Positions 53,261-63,486 of a stretch of DNA of 64,000 nucleotides are shown one piece after another. The stretch's first letter is position 1. Every line of letters starts with the position of its first letter. The notes under the pieces were generated by a model that made no database searches, was not told the origin of the DNA, and saw only the letters and a program-made list of their open reading frames with translations. This stretch comes from Acinetobacter sp. ANC 3929 (GTDB taxonomy: Bacteria > Pseudomonadota > Gammaproteobacteria > Pseudomonadales > Moraxellaceae). A program made the position numbers and the translations under genes. The DNA lies in contig NZ_KB849998.1 of assembly GCF_000369405.1 (NCBI RefSeq), forward strand, positions 678,273 to 742,272. The letters are read 5' to 3'.

Positions 53261-55000
53261 TTAATTCTGTGCGTTCTGATAAATCAGTTTGCCTTCTTTA
53301 TAGGTGGCCAATATCTTAATATTCTTTATTTCACGACTCGGCACAGTCAACGGATTCTGATTCAGAATGACCAAGTCAGCAAGCTTACCCTGCGTTAAAG
53401 TGCCCTTGGTCTGATCCTCAAAATATTGATACGCTGCCCAGTCTGTCATCGACTTTAATGCCTGATAAGGGCTTACTCGCTCCTCTGCACCTAAGACATA
53501 ATTGCTACGCGTTACTCGATTTACCGTCGCATCCAGCATCATCATACTGCTTGGTGGTACAACGGGTGCGTCATGATGCTCAGTAAAGATCAAATTCTTT
53601 TTTAAAGCCGTGGCTGTGGGTGAAATATGTGCAGCTCTGCTTTCACCTAGCGTTTGCTGACGATGCCAATCCCCCCAATAAAAAGTATGTAAGGAGAAAA
53701 ATGACGGAATAATATCAAGTGCTTTGAGTTGATCCAGCTGATCATCACGAATGGTTTGCGAGTGAATCAACACACTGCGGCGATCGGCTTGGCCTTGTTT
53801 TGCTGTAGCATCTTTCACGGCCCCAATAAATTGATCAATCGCCGCATCACCATTGGCATGCGCAAGTATCTGCCAGCCTTGCTTAAACGCTACATTAATA
53901 TAGTCCTTGACCTGCTGATCATTACTCATCGCAGGATAACCCTTGTAAGTCTTATCTTTGCCTTCAGGTGGAACTAAATACGGCTGAGTGAGCCAAGCAG
54001 TCTTACCTTGAGGTGAGCCATCTAAACTAATTTTGACGCCACCGATACGAAAATGATGATCATACTGGCGGCTACTGCCCTGTTTCAGCATATAGTCTTG
54101 GCTGGTGGTGATATCAGGATAAGAAACGACATCGATTGGAAGCCGATTCTGCTTGGCTAAAGCATGCCACATTTCAGTGGTGCCTTGATCAGCGCGTCCT
54201 TCTTGTACCGTGGTAAACCCATTTTTCACATAGGCATCAATACCTTTTTCTGCAATCTGAAACATCACCGCTGGGGGTACATCTTTAAAAATTGAGCCAA
54301 TTGCAGTAAATAAAGCGGATTCTTCCAACACACCATTGGGCACTTTAGAATTAGCTTCACGGCGAATCACGCCACCCTCTGGATTTGGCGTATTTTGATT
54401 AATATTGAGCAACTCAAGTGCTTTATGATTGACCGAAGCCAAATGCCCAGATTGATGCAAAATCATCACGGGTTGGTCTTTAGATACACGATCGAGATCC
54501 GTTGCTGTCGGATGACGTTGCTGTTTTAATTGTGCATCATCATAGCCATTGCCCAAGATCCAGCCTCCCATGGTTTTAATCACCGTTGGATTTTGCGTTT
54601 TCCATGTGCTTAATACTTTCACAAGCGAATCTATGCCAGACACTTGACCATCAGGCATCGGGTAAAGATTAGCGACCATTTGATGGAAACCAACCATATT
54701 CACATGACTATGCGCATCAATAAAACTTGGCAATAAGGTTTTATCCTTTAGATCAATCGATTGAACTTTTTTATCCGCCAAACGTTCAGCCTGCTGCTTT
54801 GAACCAACAAAACGAATTTTTCCATCCTTCACCAAGAGTGCTTCTGCATATTCAGGGCTATTGCCCGACATGGTTAAAATCGAGCCACCATAAAACAGCT
54901 GTTCGGTGGATGAGATCGGCATTGATGTCGTCGCACAGCCCGCAATCGCTACCGATATAGAAGTAAATAAAGTCAATCGATTAAGATAAGTGCGATTCAT
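53261..55000 (-). CDS. Exported lipoprotein amidohydrolase (YtcJ-like)
   Basis: A 579-residue metal-dependent hydrolase. The N-terminus has a hydrophobic segment ending in the lipobox SVAIAGC, so it should be a lipoprotein. The amidohydrolase fold starts with LLPSFIDAHSHVNMVG (HxH metal ligands), later HSQTIRDDQLDQLKAL and FTEHHDAPVVPP, and the C-terminal strand GKLADLVILNQNPLTVP. The group of YtcJ-type hydrolases has broad, poorly known substrates. It is convergent with the receptor, which could be coincidental. Confidence 0.85.
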   Translation of the reverse strand: MNRTYLNRLTLFTSISVAIAGCATTSMPISSTEQLFYGGSILTMSGNSPEYAEALLVKDGKIRFVGSKQQAERLADKKVQSIDLKDKTLLPSFIDAHSHVNMVGFHQMVANLYPMPDGQVSGIDSLVKVLSTWKTQNPTVIKTMGGWILGNGYDDAQLKQQRHPTATDLDRVSKDQPVMILHQSGHLASVNHKALELLNINQNTPNPEGGVIRREANSKVPNGVLEESALFTAIGSIFKDVPPAVMFQIAEKGIDAYVKNGFTTVQEGRADQGTTEMWHALAKQNRLPIDVVSYPDITTSQDYMLKQGSSRQYDHHFRIGGVKISLDGSPQGKTAWLTQPYLVPPEGKDKTYKGYPAMSNDQQVKDYINVAFKQGWQILAHANGDAAIDQFIGAVKDATAKQGQADRRSVLIHSQTIRDDQLDQLKALDIIPSFFSLHTFYWGDWHRQQTLGESRAAHISPTATALKKNLIFTEHHDAPVVPPSSMMMLDATVNRVTRSNYVLGAEERVSPYQALKSMTDWAAYQYFEDQTKGTLTQGKLADLVILNQNPLTVPSREIKNIKILATYKEGKLIYQNAQN

Positions 55001-55146
55001 GTATTGAAATCCATATTTTTATTATGTCTTTTTTAATTAAAACTGATTCCTCATCTGATAGAAAGCATTTGTGAATTATTTTTGTAATAATTGGTCAATT
55101 TTTCCTATGCTGCACCATGTCACATGCACAGATATGTGCATATTGG

Positions 55147-56265
55147 TTAAAACATTTTTGCCAATTTATTTGATACTTTAATCGCAAGATCATCCACATA
55201 ATGACTATAAGGCTGTGCTAAAACAATGCTCAATAACACACTAAATAAGCTTGCCAATAATCCTGAATTTAAATAGGAGACACCCCATTGCGCATGCAAT
55301 AGATTAAAAAATGGAATCCCCAAAGCATAAAGTACAGCAAGATGAATCAGATAAATCGAAAATGAAATTTTGCCGAGGAACACTAGAAAATGCTGATCAA
55401 AAAATTGCGCTAACCTCTTGCCTTTCAGCACCGCATAAACAATGCAAAAGCCACCAATAAAGTTGAGGTAATCATAAGTTTGCTCACCTAAAAACTGGGT
55501 AAAAATCTGATAACTGGCACTACTGTTATGTGCACCACAAAAATATAGCCCGAGTAGAAACAAAAGGATTGAAATCGTCGTACTTAATTCTAAAGCATAA
55601 AGAAATAGCCCCATCCCTAAAACAAAACTCAGCAGGCCCAATAACACCGTTTGCGAGATCGTATAAGCCGTGAACACACTCAATAGCAAGAAGATGCCAC
55701 AAAGAATCGGCAATTTGCCATAAAAATAACAGGCGAGATAAATCACCAATGACCCAAGCAACTCAATTTGCATGGTCCACAGCACCCAGTTATAGCTGGA
55801 ATCACCAAATAAGAATGCACCAATACTGCCTTCATACAATGCGGTACGCAGTTGCGGATGTGGGTTGGCCAATGCAGCCCCCCATTCTGAAACATGAGAT
55901 ACATCAACTGGAACAAAACAAGCTAGATAAGCGATGATACAAGAGACAAAGGCTGGAATCGCCAAGCGTGGATAACGTTTGACCAAGGAATTTTTCAATT
56001 GTGTTGCGGTATTGTGCTTTTTAAAGCTAGACAAGGTTAGTACAAAGCCACTTAAAACAAAGAACACAAAAACCGCACCTGTACCTGAATAAAAGAAGGC
56101 CAACGGTGAGTGATGTAAGCGCGCAAAAAAATCATATTGCGGTACTGCACTGGCATCAAAATTATGCAGTTGTGGAAAGAAGGTCAATGATAGATGTGAC
56201 AACACAACGGCGAGACATGCCAAGCCTCGGATACTTTCCGCAGCGTTAATTTTGTTTGTGGTCAT
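55147..56265 (-). CDS. Acyltransferase 3 family membrane protein
   Basis: A 372-residue inner-membrane protein with about ten hydrophobic segments. The family start is AAESIRGLACLAVVLSHL with the conserved Arg and His, and FFVLSGFVLTLS near 70. Later comes GKISFSIYLIHLAVLY near 300. Members O-acetylate sugars of lipopolysaccharide, capsule or other glycans. No glycan cluster is adjacent, so the substrate is unknown. Confidence 0.88.
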   Translation of the reverse strand: MTTNKINAAESIRGLACLAVVLSHLSLTFFPQLHNFDASAVPQYDFFARLHHSPLAFFYSGTGAVFVFFVLSGFVLTLSSFKKHNTATQLKNSLVKRYPRLAIPAFVSCIIAYLACFVPVDVSHVSEWGAALANPHPQLRTALYEGSIGAFLFGDSSYNWVLWTMQIELLGSLVIYLACYFYGKLPILCGIFLLLSVFTAYTISQTVLLGLLSFVLGMGLFLYALELSTTISILLFLLGLYFCGAHNSSASYQIFTQFLGEQTYDYLNFIGGFCIVYAVLKGKRLAQFFDQHFLVFLGKISFSIYLIHLAVLYALGIPFFNLLHAQWGVSYLNSGLLASLFSVLLSIVLAQPYSHYVDDLAIKVSNKLAKMF

Positions 56266-56382
56266 GGTGGAACTTGATCATCCTTGATAAGCGGGATGAT
56301 GCGACCTTTTATCTGTAGTGTCTAGAGGCCGCTTACAAAAATACAGTGACTGTTCAGCGCATCAGCTAGACCAGACAATGTT

Positions 56383-57267
56383 TTAGTGTTTTTTCTGCGT
56401 TGCTACCCAGCATAGAATTGAACCTAAACACACCATAAATGCACCATACCAAAAAGAAAGGCCTAACGGAGTACTGAGTAGAATTGCCGAGAAAAAGGCA
56501 GATAAAACTGGAATAAAATAGGATGCACCGGCCAATAACGTCACATTGCCATGCAAAATCCCAACATTCCAAGCAGCATAACCGAAGCCCATTGCTGCTG
56601 CCGCGAAAAATAATGAAACTGAAGAAGACCAGTCAAAATCAAAGGTACCGCCACCCATCCATACATATTTAATCCAAAGCACTACTGAGACTAGGATAAA
56701 AAATAAGGTGACGCCATTGGTTCCCTGCGCAATTCTCGCTGTAAGCGTGCAGTAGGCAGCCCAGAGTAATGTTCCAATAAAGGCAAGCCCATAACTGAGG
56801 GGATTTTGCTGAATATTTTGCAACATGCCGACTAAATCAAAACCCTGCTCTCCACCAAGTACCCAACAGAGACCCAATATTGAAATGATAAAGCCAGGAA
56901 TAATCAGGAAATTGGCTTTTTGTTGATTAAAAATAATGGCAGCAACCATAGTGAAGGCCGGCCATAAATAATTAACCATCCCCACCTCAATCGCCTGTCG
57001 ATTATTACTGCTATAGCCAATCGACAGGGACAGACAAACCTCATAGGCAACAAATAAAATGCTGCCCCAGATCAGATAGGTTTTGGGAAAGCTTTTGAGG
57101 CTGGTCCAACCGACCGAGAAAAACAGGAAAATTGAGGCCAGTGTATAGATCAGTGCGGCGCCCCCCACTACACCAAAATGACTGCTGACTTCCTTGATTA
57201 AAGCAACAATCAAACTCCATAACAAGATCGCAATCAATCCAACCAGTGTCGCTTTTTTTGTGTTCAT
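56383..57267 (-). CDS. DMT/EamA family exporter (YddG-like)
   Basis: A 294-residue inner-membrane protein with about ten hydrophobic segments, formed of two EamA repeats. Seen are TLVGLIAILLWSLIVALIKE at the start, VGMVNYLWPAFTMVAAI near 98, and LLAGASYFIPVLSAFFSAIL in the second repeat. The pattern NYLWP with ending RLSFWYG-like segments resembles YddG, an aromatic amino acid and paraquat exporter. The substrate is inferred. The ATG 57267 is preferred to the TTG three codons upstream. Confidence 0.83.
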   Translation of the reverse strand: MNTKKATLVGLIAILLWSLIVALIKEVSSHFGVVGGAALIYTLASIFLFFSVGWTSLKSFPKTYLIWGSILFVAYEVCLSLSIGYSSNNRQAIEVGMVNYLWPAFTMVAAIIFNQQKANFLIIPGFIISILGLCWVLGGEQGFDLVGMLQNIQQNPLSYGLAFIGTLLWAAYCTLTARIAQGTNGVTLFFILVSVVLWIKYVWMGGGTFDFDWSSSVSLFFAAAAMGFGYAAWNVGILHGNVTLLAGASYFIPVLSAFFSAILLSTPLGLSFWYGAFMVCLGSILCWVATQKKH

Positions 57268-57369
57268 TTTATACAAATAGAAAGTTTAGACCAAAGCAAA
57301 ATCCCTTCGTTTTAAAACAGAACTTCGCTTTGGAAAATGTAAAATGAGGAAATCTCTGAGATTATTCCC

Positions 57370-58647
57370 TTACTGCTGCTGTTGTTCCTGCTGCCAGCGA
57401 CGCTGTTGCAAACGTTCACCTTCAACTTCACGTTTATTTAAGGCTCGCTCATACAACTTGGTGCCGCGTAGTTCAGGTGGTAAATAGTCCTGCAACACAA
57501 AATGCTCTGGATAATTATGCGGATACAGATAATCCACCCCATAACCTTGCTGTTTCATCAACTTGGTCGGTGCATTGCGCAGATGTAATGGAACAGGTAA
57601 ATTTGCTGTTTTCTCTGCCAGCTCCAACGCTCGGTTAATGGCTAAATAAGTGCTGTTACTTTTTGGACTGGTCGCCAAGTAAACCGCACATTGCCCCAAA
57701 ATAATCCTCGCTTCTGGCATCCCTACCGCTTGTACTGAACGGAAACATTCTCCTGCCAGTAACAGGGCATTTGGATTTGAATTGCCAATGTCTTCCGATG
57801 CGGCAATCAGCATACGACGTGCAATAAAGACTGGATCTTCACCACCTTTCAGCATACGAGCCATCCAGTACAGTGTCGCATCTGGATCACTGCCACGAAT
57901 GGATTTGATAAATGCTGAAACCAGATCATAATGTTGCTCACCAGATTTGTCATAGCGGGCAATATTTTGCTGCGCAACTTTGACCACAATCGCATTAGTC
58001 ACGATATTTTCAATATCAGGCTCAAAAGTACTGGCAATCAGATCAATCAGATTGAGGGCCTTACGTGCATCACCCGCCGCGAATTGAATCAACGCATCAT
58101 ATTCTTCAATCTGGATAAAACGTTCTTTCAAGAACTTATCACTTTGAATGGCTTTATTCAGTAAGCTTTGAATGGCATCTGCATCCAGACTATTTAAGGT
58201 ATACACCTGACAGCGGGACAACAACGCACTATTGACCTCAAAAGATGGATTTTCTGTGGTTGCGCCAATCAAGGTGATTTTGCCTTTCTCAACCGCATTG
58301 AGTAAGGCATCTTGCTGCGATTTATTGAAGCGATGAATCTCGTCAATAAATACCACAGGTGTCAACAAGTCACCACTTTCCGCAATCACCTCACGGAGCT
58401 CTTTTACGCCCGTATTCAGCGCAGATAAACTGATAAAAGGACGATCTACGGCTTGAGCCAGTAACAATGCAATCGTGGTCTTCCCGACGCCTGGAGGGCC
58501 CCAGAAGATGATTGAGGGCAAGTGCCCTTGATCAATCATCTGACGTAAAGGGGCGTTTTCACCTAGCAAATGATCTTGTCCAATAATTTCGGACAAGTCA
58601 CGAGGGCGTAACCGTTCAGGTAAAGGAATATGCGTATCTGACATCAT
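57370..58647 (-). CDS. rarA: Replication-associated recombination protein RarA
   Basis: A 425-residue AAA+ ATPase related to clamp loaders that acts at stalled replication forks. It opens with PLPERLRPRDLSEIIGQDHLLG, has Walker A GPPGVGKTTIALLLAQ near 50, Walker B FIDEIHRFNKSQQDALLN near 100, and sensor 1 IGATTENPSFEVNSALLSR near 130. The C-terminal part has the MgsA_C-type oligomerisation region, with AYLATSPKSNSTYLAINRAL and the tail RGTKLYERALNKREVEGERL. Confidence 0.94.
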   Translation of the reverse strand: MMSDTHIPLPERLRPRDLSEIIGQDHLLGENAPLRQMIDQGHLPSIIFWGPPGVGKTTIALLLAQAVDRPFISLSALNTGVKELREVIAESGDLLTPVVFIDEIHRFNKSQQDALLNAVEKGKITLIGATTENPSFEVNSALLSRCQVYTLNSLDADAIQSLLNKAIQSDKFLKERFIQIEEYDALIQFAAGDARKALNLIDLIASTFEPDIENIVTNAIVVKVAQQNIARYDKSGEQHYDLVSAFIKSIRGSDPDATLYWMARMLKGGEDPVFIARRMLIAASEDIGNSNPNALLLAGECFRSVQAVGMPEARIILGQCAVYLATSPKSNSTYLAINRALELAEKTANLPVPLHLRNAPTKLMKQQGYGVDYLYPHNYPEHFVLQDYLPPELRGTKLYERALNKREVEGERLQQRRWQQEQQQQ

Positions 58648-58726
58648 CACTGGCTTTATGATCTTTTATCCTAGTCTATTGTGTCTGGCTCAAATCTACA
58701 ATTTGAATCTGCACTCACGCGACATT

Positions 58727-59914
58727 CTATTGCGCACTGTTGTTCTGAACCAACTGTTGCATCACGCGATAGCTGGCCTTGATCCGTTCTTCATTTGGAA
58801 AATTGGTATTGGCTAACATGACAATTCCAATTTTTTGCTGAGGAATAAAAGCCACGTAGGCACCAAAACCATTGGTCGCTCCGGTTTTATTAAAGAACGT
58901 CGCGGGTGTGGCAAGTTTCGGTTGTTTAATCGGTGTGATTGCATGACTTTCTAAAGCCATTTTGCTCGAGTTGCCTTGTAAAAGTGTTTCAAGTGATACT
59001 GGATACGCATATTGTTCCCAGCCCAGACCTTGGGTCATGCCGCCTACTTTAAAATACCCCACATGGGTATTCTCTATTGCTTTGCGGAGAGGCTGTTTTA
59101 ACTGCTGCGGATTGATCTGTACATCCAAAAATTTCAGCATATCTGCACTGCTACTTTTCACACCATAGGCTTCAGCATCAAACATGCCTGGCGATACACG
59201 CATGGCCTGATCAGCTTTATAGCCCCATGCGTAGTTCGGCATCTGTTGCTCAGGTACCTGAATAAAACTTTGTGTCATTCCCAATTGCGGCAGCAAGGTT
59301 TTTTCAATCAGTTCGCTATACGGTTTTTTCATTGCCAATGCCGTGACATAACCCATCAAACCGATACTTGGATTGGAATATTGACGAGCACTACCAACTT
59401 TGGTTTTTGCTTGCCAAGTCTGAAAATATTTCACCATATCTTGTTGCTGTATCACATCATCAGGAAATTGCAGCGGAAACCCGCCTGCGTTATAGGTCCC
59501 AAGATTCAGTATCGTGGCACGATTGACCGCAGTATTTTTCAGTTCAGGGAAATATTTGGCTGGATGATCCGACAAAGACAGTTGTCCTTGTGCCTGAGCA
59601 TAACCTGCTAAAGTCGCATTAAAGGTCTTACTGACGGAGCCAAGTTCAAATAAAGTACTATTGCTTACCGCTTGTTGGTTTTGCTTAGAAGCAAGCCCAT
59701 AATTCACAAAGTAATGTTTGCCATTTAATGTGACTGCAACCGCGATACCTGGAATTTTATATTGTGCTAACAATGGCTTAAACTGTTGGTCTACAATTTT
59801 TTGAACCTGTTGCTCTGTCAAAGTTCCAGCCCAAAGTGCTGAACTACTAGACACTAATCCTGTCAGTAAACATAGTTTTTTTAAAGTCATAGAAAAGGTA
59901 TTCGGCTGATTCAT
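58727..59914 (-). CDS. Class C beta-lactamase, ADC-like
   Basis: A periplasmic serine beta-lactamase of about 395 residues. The signal peptide is CLLTGLVSSSSALWA; ATG 59914 is used, and a start at 59890 is also possible. The catalytic SVSK lies in LFELGSVSKTFNATLAGY, YSN in ARQYSNPSIGLMGY, and KTG in FFNKTGATNGFGAYVAF. The LNLGTYNAGGFPLQFPDDV segment is close to ADC enzymes of Acinetobacter. It is expected to hydrolyse cephalosporins. No insertion sequence or ampR-like gene is adjacent, so expression is likely basal. Confidence 0.92.
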   Translation of the reverse strand: MNQPNTFSMTLKKLCLLTGLVSSSSALWAGTLTEQQVQKIVDQQFKPLLAQYKIPGIAVAVTLNGKHYFVNYGLASKQNQQAVSNSTLFELGSVSKTFNATLAGYAQAQGQLSLSDHPAKYFPELKNTAVNRATILNLGTYNAGGFPLQFPDDVIQQQDMVKYFQTWQAKTKVGSARQYSNPSIGLMGYVTALAMKKPYSELIEKTLLPQLGMTQSFIQVPEQQMPNYAWGYKADQAMRVSPGMFDAEAYGVKSSSADMLKFLDVQINPQQLKQPLRKAIENTHVGYFKVGGMTQGLGWEQYAYPVSLETLLQGNSSKMALESHAITPIKQPKLATPATFFNKTGATNGFGAYVAFIPQQKIGIVMLANTNFPNEERIKASYRVMQQLVQNNSAQ

Positions 59915-59939
59915 TATGTGTATCACTTGAAGTTAAAAT

Positions 59940-61103
59940 TTAATTGGCATGAAGTTTAAGTAGTTTAGCTTTCGGTCCATCTTCAATCACCCAAATCGAA
60001 CCATCAGTGGTTTGCTGTAGACCACGAATTCGTTGATTCATCTCAAGTCGTTGAACTTCTTGGACCGGCTTGGCAGCTAAATCTACCACCACAATGGCTT
60101 TCGAAGATAAACCACCGATTAGAGCCTTATGTTGCCATAAAGGAAATTGCTGACCTGAATAAATGATCATGCTAGAAGGTGAAATCACAGGGGTCCAATC
60201 AATTGCGGGAGCTTTAAATTCTAGACGGGTATCATGATCAGGAATCGGCAAACCCGAATAATGATCTCCATTTGAGACTACGGGATAGCCATAGTTTTCA
60301 CCTTTCACAATACGATTCAACTCGTCCCCGCCTTTAGGCCCCATTTCAACCACCCACAGCTGGTTTTGTGCATCAAATGCCATACCCAGTGGATTACGAT
60401 GGCCTAAAGACCAGATTTCAGCAGTGACGCTACCCTGTTGGTAAAATGGATTCCCTTCAGCAGCAGTTCCATCCTCATTCAAGCGCAAGACTTTGCCTAA
60501 ATTGCTTTTTAAATCCTGGGCAGGGTCAAACTTTTGACGTTCCCCCGAACTGACCCACAGTTTGCCATCGGGACCAAACTGCATACGATGACCATAATGG
60601 CCTTGCCCTGACACTTTCGGCACTTGTTGCCAGATGGTTTTTAAATCCGTGAGCTTGGGTTGCTTAGGATCAGATAAATCCAGTTTTGCATATGCAATCT
60701 CCGCACCATAACCACTCCGACCTTTGCTGGCATAACTCAAATATAATTGGTGATTCTGCTGAAAATCAGGATGCAAAATTACATCACCTAAACCACCTTG
60801 CCCACCATAACTGACGGTTGGAATGCCAACGACATTAATACTGCTGTTGGTTTGCGGATCAAATAATTTTAATTGCCCTTTACGTTCCGTAATCAACAAC
60901 CGTTGGTCAGGCAAACTCACAATCGCCCATGGCTCATCAAATTCAGCGATGGTCTCAGTCCGATACTTTTGTGCAATGCTCTGACGCGAAGTATGTTGTG
61001 CTGTATTCTGTTCTAGCGTTTTAGTATTGCTTTCGTTGGCACCACAAGCGGCCAGAAATAAAATGCCACTGTAGAGCAAAGGTGTTATCAACAGTTTATT
61101 CAT
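59940..61103 (-). CDS. PQQ-dependent-type sugar dehydrogenase (soluble, YliI-like)
   Basis: A 387-residue exported protein. The N-terminus is a lipoprotein signal (GILFLAAC lipobox). The mature part is a six-bladed beta propeller with FDEPWAIVSLPDQRLLITER, GGQGGLGDVILHPDFQ, and HRNPLGMAFDAQ, with MGPKGGDELNRIVKGENYG near 265. These fit the aldose sugar dehydrogenase (Asd/YliI) type that uses PQQ. Whether it is lipid-anchored and which sugar it uses are inferred. Confidence 0.88.
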   Translation of the reverse strand: MNKLLITPLLYSGILFLAACGANESNTKTLEQNTAQHTSRQSIAQKYRTETIAEFDEPWAIVSLPDQRLLITERKGQLKLFDPQTNSSINVVGIPTVSYGGQGGLGDVILHPDFQQNHQLYLSYASKGRSGYGAEIAYAKLDLSDPKQPKLTDLKTIWQQVPKVSGQGHYGHRMQFGPDGKLWVSSGERQKFDPAQDLKSNLGKVLRLNEDGTAAEGNPFYQQGSVTAEIWSLGHRNPLGMAFDAQNQLWVVEMGPKGGDELNRIVKGENYGYPVVSNGDHYSGLPIPDHDTRLEFKAPAIDWTPVISPSSMIIYSGQQFPLWQHKALIGGLSSKAIVVVDLAAKPVQEVQRLEMNQRIRGLQQTTDGSIWVIEDGPKAKLLKLHAN

Positions 61104-61210
61104 GGCTTATCTCCCTCATTTATTTTTCATCTTAGGGAACATCGCCAATAAAAATACTGCAAAAGTGTTGTTTTTATGATCATCATGTCTTATTGATTTG
61201 CTAGATGCTG

Positions 61211-61663
61211 TTAACGTATCCAACGCACAATATAGTCTTCAATCTGTTCCTCATCGATTTCAGTTTCTGAAATACAACGCCCGGCTGCGGACTTTTTCGC
61301 CTTGATCACACTTTGACGCGAACCTGTATTGAGGTAATGCCAAGACGGTAAATTCTTGCCCTCACTTAAACGACGATACGCACAGCTGGGTGGCAACCAA
61401 GAAATCGTACTGAGCCGCTCAGGTGTCAGCTGTATACAGTCAGGCACTTGTTGCTGACGGTTCGGATAATCGGAACAACGCGCGGTTTTACAGTCCAGTA
61501 ATTTGCACGACACTTTGGTATAAGCCACCTCTGCGGTTTCTTCGTCTTCTAACTTGACCAGACAACATAAACCACAACCATCACACAATGCTTCCCACTC
61601 CGCATTGCTGAGTTGATCAAGCGGATATTGTTTCCAAAAATTGGGGCGCAGTTCGACAGACAT
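61211..61663 (-). CDS. YcgN/UPF0260 family cysteine cluster protein
   Basis: About 150 residues when started at ATG 61663, which matches the length of E. coli YcgN; the frame is open further upstream to 61807 and other ATGs exist, so the start is uncertain. The Cys cluster is [15 protein letters not shown] near 28, [16 protein letters not shown] and [11 protein letters not shown], which should bind an Fe-S or metal centre. It also has [15 protein letters not shown] and [10 protein letters not shown]. The function is unknown. Confidence 0.85.
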   Translation of the reverse strand: MSVELRPNFWKQYPLDQLSNAEWEALCDGCGLCCLVKLEDEETAEVAYTKVSCKLLDCKTARCSDYPNRQQQVPDCIQLTPERLSTISWLPPSCAYRRLSEGKNLPSWHYLNTGSRQSVIKAKKSAAGRCISETEIDEEQIEDYIVRWIR

Positions 61664-61850
61664 ACCAGTTGTTTCAATTTCAGAGGAGCTTTGCATTATA
61701 GCATTCATCCATGCTCGACTTGGTTCAATCTCTTTTAACTCATTTAACACTTCTTTAAGTATTAAACATTTAAACCACATAAACACCACATTTCGCTCAA
61801 AAAGCACACGCTATAGTGGACACATAACGAAAAAATTAGGAGGACACGAC

Positions 61851-62009
61851 ATGTTCCGTTGGGCCATTATTTTTGCTGTCATCGCACTCATTGCCAGTTT
61901 ATTAGGTTTTGGTGGTGTAGCAGGTTTATCCAAAGATTTCGCAGTCATCTTATTGGTTGTTGCCGTAATCTTAGCCATCGTCGGCTTCTTATCCCGAGGC
62001 AAAGTCTAG
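61851..62009 (+). CDS. DUF1328 small membrane protein
   Basis: A 52-residue protein with two hydrophobic helices: [16 protein letters not shown] and [17 protein letters not shown], linked by [10 protein letters not shown]. This is the DUF1328 (YtjA-like) family of small inner-membrane proteins. A strong ribosome site, TTAGGAGGACACGAC, precedes ATG 61851. The function is not established; relatives are expressed under stress. A terminator follows. Confidence 0.9.
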   Translation: MFRWAIIFAVIALIASLLGFGGVAGLSKDFAVILLVVAVILAIVGFLSRGKV

Positions 62010-62032
62010 GAGTTTCGACCTAGCCCAAAAAT

Positions 62033-62064
62033 AAAAAAGAAGAATCTCAGCATTCTTCTTTTTT
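62033..62064 (+). terminator. Terminator of the DUF1328 gene
   Basis: AAAAAAGAAGAAT, loop CTCAGC, ATTCTTCTTTTTT. Confidence 0.85.
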
Positions 62065-62176
62065 TATTTTTGATCGTTGTTAAAACAAGCGTATGTATTC
62101 TGTTTTTACGATGCCATCCATTTTCCTTTTTATGTTTTAATCAATGCATTCTAAAAATACAGATCAGGATTATAGA

Positions 62177-62914
62177 ATGAGCTTCCCGATTAATACACGT
62201 GAAATTGAATATACCGCTCCCGATGGTCAACGCTTAATTGGTTATTTCGCTGCACCCGCAATTGATAAGCCTGTTGCAGGCGTGATTGTTGCACCTGAAT
62301 GGTGGGGGCGTAATGCATATACTGAGCAACGTGCACGTGAACTTGCAGAACATGGTTTTGCTGCTTTAGCAATTGATATGTATGGCGATAAAAAAGTGAC
62401 CACGGCTGTACCACAAGCTTCAGAATGGATGAATCAAACTTTTGAGCATGCTGATACCATTGTTGACCGTGCTCAAGCAGGTTTGGAAGCTTTAGCGACT
62501 CAAGCAGAAGTCAATGCAGACAAACTTGCAGCAGTAGGTTTCTGCTATGGCGGTAAAGTGGTGTTGGATTTAGCTCGTTCAGGTGCAGATCTCAAAGCAG
62601 TTGCAACCTTTCATGCCATCTTGAGTCCTAAAGCCCCTGCTGAGAAAGGCAAAGTTAAAGCTGAGATTTTAGTCCTGCATGGTGAACTGGATAGCATGGT
62701 GACCTTAGACAATGTCGCAAGCTTCCGTCAGGAAATGCATGATGCAGGCGTTGATCACGACGTGATTATTTTTGAAGATGCAAAGCATGGTTTTAGTAAC
62801 CCACTTGCTGATGAGCGTGCCAAAGCCAACAATGTTGATTTAGGTTATAACGCCGAAGCAGAACGTCAAAGTCTTGAAGCGATGTATGAGCTGTTGGATA
62901 AACATTTAACGTGA
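62177..62914 (+). CDS. Dienelactone hydrolase family protein
   Basis: An alpha/beta hydrolase of about 245 residues from ATG 62177 (the frame opens at 62144). It has AGVIVAPEWWGRNAYTEQRA near 45, the nucleophile elbow GFCYGGKVV near 122 with Cys as in dienelactone hydrolases, and the Asp/His pair in LHGELDSMV and EDAKHGFSNP. The family hydrolyses dienelactone in catechol degradation, but no such pathway gene is nearby. It may act on other esters. Confidence 0.88.
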   Translation: MSFPINTREIEYTAPDGQRLIGYFAAPAIDKPVAGVIVAPEWWGRNAYTEQRARELAEHGFAALAIDMYGDKKVTTAVPQASEWMNQTFEHADTIVDRAQAGLEALATQAEVNADKLAAVGFCYGGKVVLDLARSGADLKAVATFHAILSPKAPAEKGKVKAEILVLHGELDSMVTLDNVASFRQEMHDAGVDHDVIIFEDAKHGFSNPLADERAKANNVDLGYNAEAERQSLEAMYELLDKHLT

Positions 62915-62989
62915 TTTACCTCCTAAATACAGAATTGAGCGAATATATAATTTGTTTAAATCCTAGATAATTTCTATCTCGTGCAAGGT

Positions 62990-63041
62990 GACATGGATGT
63001 CCCCCGTTGAACTACATTACATGGAGGTAATGCAGTTCAAC
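62990..63041. repeat. Intergenic CATGGATG-type double hairpin
   Basis: GACAT-GG-ATGTC (62990-63001) is followed by a hairpin pairing GTTGAACT (63006-63013) with AGTTCAAC (63034-63041), extended by CATTAC with GTAATG. The layout equals that at 15137-15191. Downstream (63053-63092) are segments like GCTCCTCAT and AAAACCAAAGTAAC that also resemble the 270-bp element. Confidence 0.7.
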
Positions 63042-63092
63042 AAATGCCTGTCTTGCGAAGCTTTGCTCCTCATTTGGGCAAAACCAAAGTAA

Positions 63093-63486
63093 CTCACCGA
63101 AGGCACATACCAAAATTAGATCAGAATCTGACACGACTCCGCACTGCCTGCATTGCTCCCATTTTGTACTCAAAATTGAAATGATTACGCGTAGCCAATA
63201 CCTTATTTTGAAGGGTCATGAGTTGAGACTAAAGCGACGCAAGGCAAAACCCATCTATTAGTCTGAGGGTACACATCCCCAGCAATTTTCGAAGCACGAT
63301 TTGAAAAGCAACTGACTAACAGGTGGCATCCAGACCTCCTGCTCACAACTAAACATGGACGAGGGCTGAATAAAACCTTGATCTAAACTCACGACCTACA
63401 TCTCATTTATTTTCCTCTAGAATTTTCACACCGCAAAAAGACCCATTTCAGCTATACTAAGGCTCTGCTTTTTACTGTTCTGATTC
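63093..63486. other. Spacer upstream of mutY
   Basis: No gene is recognised. It presumably holds the mutY promoter; CTATACTAAG near 63452 could be a -10 element. Nothing else distinctive is seen. Confidence 0.5.
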
